Source of the DNA: Skeletonema tropicum
Taxonomy: Eukaryota; Bacillariophyta; Thalassiosirophyceae; Thalassiosirales; Thalassiosiraceae
Assembly: GCA_037178625.1 (NCBI GenBank)
Contig: CM074149.1
Coordinates: 806,001 to 870,000, forward strand
Length of the DNA stretch: 64,000 nucleotides
Direction: 5' to 3'
Shown here: piece after piece, positions 60,021 to 64,000 of the stretch
Position numbering within the stretch: the stretch's first letter is position 1
Layout of the letters: the number at the start of each line of letters is the position of its first letter
Translations under genes and position numbers: made by a program
Notes under the pieces: generated by a model
What the model saw: the letters and a program-made list of their open reading frames with translations, nothing else
Database searches by the model: none
Told to the model about the DNA's origin: nothing

Positions 60021-60534
60021 ACATGATGTTATAAGCGAGTCGTAGTCATATATTCACATTAATAGAATGAATTATTGCATAACACTTCCTTTTATTTCGT
60101 GTAGGTCATCGAGATGGGGCCCGAAAATTTTAAACTGCATTTTTTTGAGCAAGAGAAAATCGAATGAATCGAAAATCTGAAATTGAAGCGAGAACGCTCA
60201 TTCGAGTCAGCTGATCGTGAGATCGCTCCCAGAATATTTCGGTGCAGAGGGTGATGGAGAACAATACTGTGGAAGAACATGTATGGAACCGTGGCATCCA
60301 GATTTCAAGAAATATGCTCGTTACCGCCTTCGTTATAGTGAAGAAGACATGGAAGAAGACAAAATTGCTCGTGTGTGTGGGTATCGACAGTGCAAGGGTG
60401 TTACGCAGAAGGGATTTCGATGCAAGGTGAAGTCAACGCATGACTTATGGTCTGCTTCATCCCTGCAACGTGGAGATGACTTTTGTCTACATCATGGAGG
60501 AAGAGACTCTGGTTATGACAACTATGATTACTAG

Positions 60535-61593
60535 GCCAGCATTGAATATACTAAATGAGGGTCCTTTGATCGACTCTTCCACTCTTTGGTCTTTGGTTTG
60601 TCTAACGCACATACATACCCTGTTCTTGCAAGGCTGAAGCCGAAGCAGGAATGAGATGAGAGAAAAACAGTTGTGCAAATAATAAAAGTAACTTCTCAGA
60701 CGTCTGCAGTTGATTAGTGTTGCTCTGATTAATTGTAGTCTATTTCTTGTCTGGCAAATCAAACAAAACGCGCACTATGTATTCGCGGCTGATTTTCATG
60801 TGCTCTAGCTGTCTTCCTCAAAATGTATCTTGCAGATTTTTTTGTTGTCAAAGTAAGCTTAGTTGACTTGAAAAGAAGTTGCACCGAAAACTAAGTTCTT
60901 ATAATCTGCTGTGTCCTACCAAACAATAATGCACTTGAGATACAATGACATCAATTTGTTTGAATATAAGGTAGGAACTCTCTGACCAGTTTCCAAAGCT
61001 TCGATTGCAATCAACAGTGAGTAAGTAAGTAAGTAGGGCTCGCTTCTCAAACTCGATTGCTCTGAGATACCGTAACTGAAGGGTAACTCTGCTTACGTCA
61101 CAGTGCAGCAGCGCTATAATGCATGCATGCATTGCAGGGAAGGCTGGGATGTGCGTGTAGGTATGTTGAGTATCTTGCTGACGTCATTATTACGTCACAA
61201 ATGGGACTTTTGTCTTTCAAAACGTCATGTAGAAAGGGGAGCAGATGGCTATCATACGTCATCTTTCAGGGCTCGGGGGCTGGCCATGCATTTACAACAA
61301 AAGGAAAGTGAATTTTTAAGCTCTATAAGGAGTATTTACCAGATGATTTGGACATGTTAATCCTATTTCTGCCCAAGAGTTCTTTATAGGGGGCATCTAT
61401 GGGCGCAATAATCCCCGAAAGACCATTCTTTGCAACACATCTCTCGACGTGGTGAATGGGTGTTGCAGAGGTGGTGTACATCATTCACAGCGTGTGATGA
61501 GAGCGCTTTCAATTTTCAATGTTGCAAATTTGCGGCCATCCAAGGTGCATTCCTCCTCCTCATAATTTTGCGTCTTCGAACACAACAAACACC
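60535..61593. other. Intergenic, upstream of the four-domain plastid protein
   Basis: No gene or repeat is recognised. The ~100 bp before 61594 contain the likely 5' untranslated region. Confidence 0.5.
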
Positions 61594-63512
61594 ATGAAAT
61601 TCACAGCCGCCATTGTCGCTCTTGCTTTTGCTGCCGGAACTGAGGCATTCGCCCCTGCTCCTGCCCAGATCTCCCCTTCGGCTCGCTCCGCCGATGTCGA
61701 TGTCGCCACCAGTTCTTCTGCACTCAACCTCTTCGGAATGAACACTTTGAAGGCAAAGATGTTCAACAAGCCCGCCAAGAGTTCAGCCGACATCAGCGAG
61801 AAGGAAGTTCGTGCCCTCTTCGAGCTTTGGAATAGCGCCCTTGCCACAGGTGATAGCAGAATTGTTGCCAGTCGTTACATCAAGGACCCCGTCCTCCTCG
61901 CCACCGTCTCAGATCAACCACGCACTGACTTCGCTTCTGTCAAAGACTACTTCGATTCTTTCCTCAAGAAGGAACCACAGGGCAAGATCATCGATGGAAA
62001 GGTTACCATCGGAGACGGATGGGCATCAGATGCCGGAATTTATGAGTTCACCATGGGCGCTACTGGCGATAAGGTGAAGGCCCGTTACACTTACAACTAT
62101 GTGCAGGAGGATGGCGTATGGAAGATTCAGCACCACCATTCCAGTGTCATGCCAGAGGAGATTGCCATGGGCAAGCCAATTACTGAGGATGAGGTTCGTG
62201 GACTTTTCAGCCTTTGGAACAACGCTCTTGCCACCCTTGACCCCAAGAAGGTCGCTTCTCGTTATGCTTCTAAGGGAGTTCTTCTCCCCACCGTGTCCGA
62301 TACACCAAGGACTGACTTCGAAAGCATTGAGGACTACTTCGTTCACTTCTTGAAGTTGAAGCCCCAGGGAGATATCTTGGAGAGCCATGTGACAATTGGA
62401 AACAACTGGTGCCAAGATGTTGGTATCTATGAGGTGAGTGTATATATCTTATGTGTTGTCATACTTTCAAAGAATTCTTGAAGCATTTTTTTACTCACAC
62501 GACATGCTTGGTCTTCTTTGATCAGTTCACCATGGGAGCAACCGGAAAGAAGGTTAAGGGACGTTACAGTTTCGTGTACGTTTACGAAGATGGAGAATGG
62601 AAGATTAACCACCACCACTCCAGTATCATGCCTGAGGGCATTGTCACAGCTGAGCCTATCACTAAGGAGGAAGTTCGCAGTCTCTTCGGCCTTTGGAATG
62701 ATGCTCTTGCTACCGAAGACCCCGAGAAGGTTGCCAAGAGATACAGCAAGGAGAGTGTTCTACTCCCAACTGTTTCTGATGTTCCACGTAACGACTACCT
62801 CGGAAAGGTTGATTACTTTACAAACTTCCTTAAATTGAAGCCCCAAGGAGAGATCCTCGACGGAAATATTATCATTGGAACCAACTGGGCACAGGATGCT
62901 GGTATCTACGAATTCACATTTGGAGCAAACGGACAGAAGGTTAAGGGACGTTACACCTACGTTTACGTCTTCGAGGATGGCGAATGGAAGATCTCTCAAC
63001 ACCATTCCAGTGTCATGCCTGAGGCAGGCAAGCCCCAGCCAATCACCGAAGAGGAGGTCAAGAACCTTTTCCAACTTTGGAACTCTGCCCTTGCTACTGA
63101 GGACCCCGATGCCGTTGCCAAGCGTTATGCTTCCAAGGCTGTTCTTCTCCCCACCGTGTCTGATGTTCCCCGTACCGACTACGGCTTGATCAAGGACTAC
63201 TTCGTTGGATTCTTGAAGAAGAAGCCCCAGGGTGAGATTTTGGAGTCCAATGTTACTATTGGACACAACTGGTGCCAAGATGCTGGTATTTACGAGTTCA
63301 CAATGGGAGCCACTGGTGACAAGGTTAAGGGAAGATATTCATTTGTTTACGTTTGGGAGGATGGTGAGTGGAAGATCAGCCACCACCACAGTTCAGTCAT
63401 GCCTGAGGCCTTCCTCGGACCTGCTCCTAAGCCTGCTGTAGAAGTTGAGGAGAAGGAGACTGAGCCTGCTGTAGAAGTAGAAGTTGAGGAGAAGGAGACT
63501 GTCTTGGCATAG
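61594..63512 (+). CDS. Plastid-targeted protein with four tandem NTF2-like (SgcJ/EcaC, CaMKII-association) domains
   Basis: Exon 1 is 61594-62433 and exon 2 is 62526-63512; the 92-bp intron has GTGAGT and TTGATCAG ends and splits GIYE from FTMG. The protein is 608 residues. Residues 1-20 are a signal peptide ending TEAFAP, the plastid-import motif, followed by a Ser-rich transit part. Four repeats follow, each about 120-130 residues: E-V-R-x-LF-x-LWN-x-ALAT near the start, then VLLPTVSD-x-PRTD, DYF-x-x-FL, KPQGEIL, AGIYEFTMGATG, GRYSFVYV, DGEWKI and HHHSSVMPE at the end. The tail is Glu/Val-rich with a short duplication (PAVEVE..EKET). NTF2-like folds bind small ligands or oligomerise; the role here is unknown. 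Confidence 0.85.
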
Positions 63513-63756
63513 ATGAAGACTGCCCGCTAAATTTTTACATTCTCGAAGAATGCATGTATTTAATATTCTGTATAGGGAAACCATTTAGAGCCTGCTACTT
63601 ATATCAGCTATCTTCGCCTCAAATAAACAGTTTTGCATGGCACTTCAATCTTCGACTCAAGAAGATATGTAAGTATATCTATTGTGCTGTAACGACGAAT
63701 TCACTTCCTGCATAATAACAAGTACTTATGTAGATGTAGAGTAGAAGTTGTCAGGA
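63513..63756. other. 3' flank of the four-domain gene
   Basis: No gene is seen before the fold-back element. Confidence 0.4.
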
Positions 63757-63964
63757 GTACAGGGACCTACCGCGAACTATACCCACTTACTCGGCTTATA
63801 CCCACCCTCCAAATCACAGCCTAGCCAAAATATTTTCACCCACCTCCTCGTTTTTACTAGTAGTTACTAGGGAATTAGAAGCGAATATTATACCCACTTG
63901 TAGCAGTCTAGCCAAAATTTTTATACCCAGGGGGGGTATAGTTCGCGGTACTGGGTCCCTGTAC
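63757..63964. mobile_element. Fold-back/MITE-like element (~208 bp)
   Basis: The left end GTACAGGGACCTACCGCGAA then CTATACCC is the inverted match of the right end (GGGTATAGTTCGCGGTACTG then GGTCCCTGTAC), with a 3-4 bp difference. TATACCCAC-type phrases recur inside. It has no coding capacity. Confidence 0.7.
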
Positions 63965-64000
63965 AGAGCAGCAAAGCGAGTTCGCTTCGCTTCAACTTCT

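Larger units (their letters stand above)
58366..60228 (+). mobile_element. 1.86-kb TIR transposon with Ulp1-like protease remnant
   Basis: Perfect 22-bp terminal inverted repeats (GAGCGATCTCACGATCAG at the left end) continue imperfectly for about 100 bp inwards. A CCAG on each side is a likely 4-bp target duplication. Inside are frameshifted frames and a partial C48/Ulp1 peptidase. There is no transposase domain that I can recognise, so the superfamily is undecided and the element is probably non-autonomous. Relics of its right half occur at 15710-16040 and 18270-18870. Confidence 0.75.
58236..60534 (+). pseudogene. Cysteine-rich zinc-binding-type gene split by a transposon
   Basis: The left part (58236-58365) encodes MRAFQCSECGDPSLISCYEC and CKRYYCDSCRP, a Cys-rich pattern like MYND or related zinc-binding domains. 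The right part (60233-60534) encodes EYFGAEGDGEQYCGRTCMEP and CGYRQCKGVTQKGFRCKV and ends in YDNYDY. The 1863-bp element between them is flanked by CCAG on both sides; removing the element and one CCAG joins the parts in the same frame (CRP-EYFG). So the gene was intact before insertion and is disrupted now. Function unknown; a protein- or RNA-binding zinc protein is likely. Confidence 0.75.

Noticed and set aside
58236..60534. Calling the right part (60217-60534) an independent gene
   Set aside because: Its apparent start (a GTG at 60217) lies inside the transposon's terminal repeat, and removing the element joins it in frame to the left part.

Overview
The window looks like nuclear DNA of a diatom, most likely a centric species; the species is not identified. 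The main evidence is three proteins that begin with a signal peptide followed by an A-F or AFAP-type plastid-import motif (FabB-like at 22443-24240, FabH at 25794-27005 and a four-domain protein at 61594-63512). Supporting evidence is short GT-AG introns, a PT-repeat secreted protein, an OPR-like/RAP protein, 'HGAK' repeat remnants and many lineage-specific families.

Layout. 0-13 kb: minus-strand genes of unknown function, including a C2H2 zinc-finger protein and three related Lys/Glu-rich coiled-coil genes (1-325, 9353-10705, 11432-12838). Between them lies a unit flanked by 541-bp direct repeats (4634-7850), plus a frameshifted gene relic (8248-9136). 13-21 kb: accessory DNA rich in local duplications, with two small secreted cysteine-rich genes, one PT-repeat surface-protein gene, one disordered-protein gene and several decayed copies. 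22-28.5 kb: metabolic genes, namely a divergent pair for plastid fatty-acid synthesis (FabB-like and FabH) and an OXNAD1-like flavin oxidoreductase. 29.7-37.5 kb: an inverted copy of the 13-18 kb block with two more secreted genes, then a 2.5-kb Tc1/mariner-type transposon with about 206-bp terminal inverted repeats, then a deleted secreted-gene relic. 38-44.8 kb: a TALE homeobox gene with a minisatellite at its 3' end, a protein with a motif I recall from diatoms, and a GNAT acetyltransferase. 45-51.2 kb: a tandem segmental duplication carrying two coiled-coil genes and a MITE-like insertion. 51.3-53.8 kb: a cluster of gene fragments (secreted family, HGAK repeats, ABCG ATPase, succinate dehydrogenase flavoprotein). 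54-57.4 kb: an OPR-like/RAP gene with one frame break. 58.2-60.5 kb: a cysteine-rich gene split by a 1.86-kb transposon. 61.6-63.5 kb: a plastid-targeted protein with four NTF2-like domains, followed by a fold-back element.

The most unusual feature is the secreted family (14463-15074, 16446-16901, 30753-31373, 31910-32662, and relics at 37138 and about 51.4-51.9 kb). Each intact member has a signal peptide, then RHLR, then an EER or DER motif about 30 residues later. This is the layout of oomycete RxLR-dEER effectors. It is followed by a Gly/Gln-Thr linker and shuffled C-terminal modules: a Kazal-like inhibitor fold and/or a 12-cysteine domain. Effector function is an inference from layout only.
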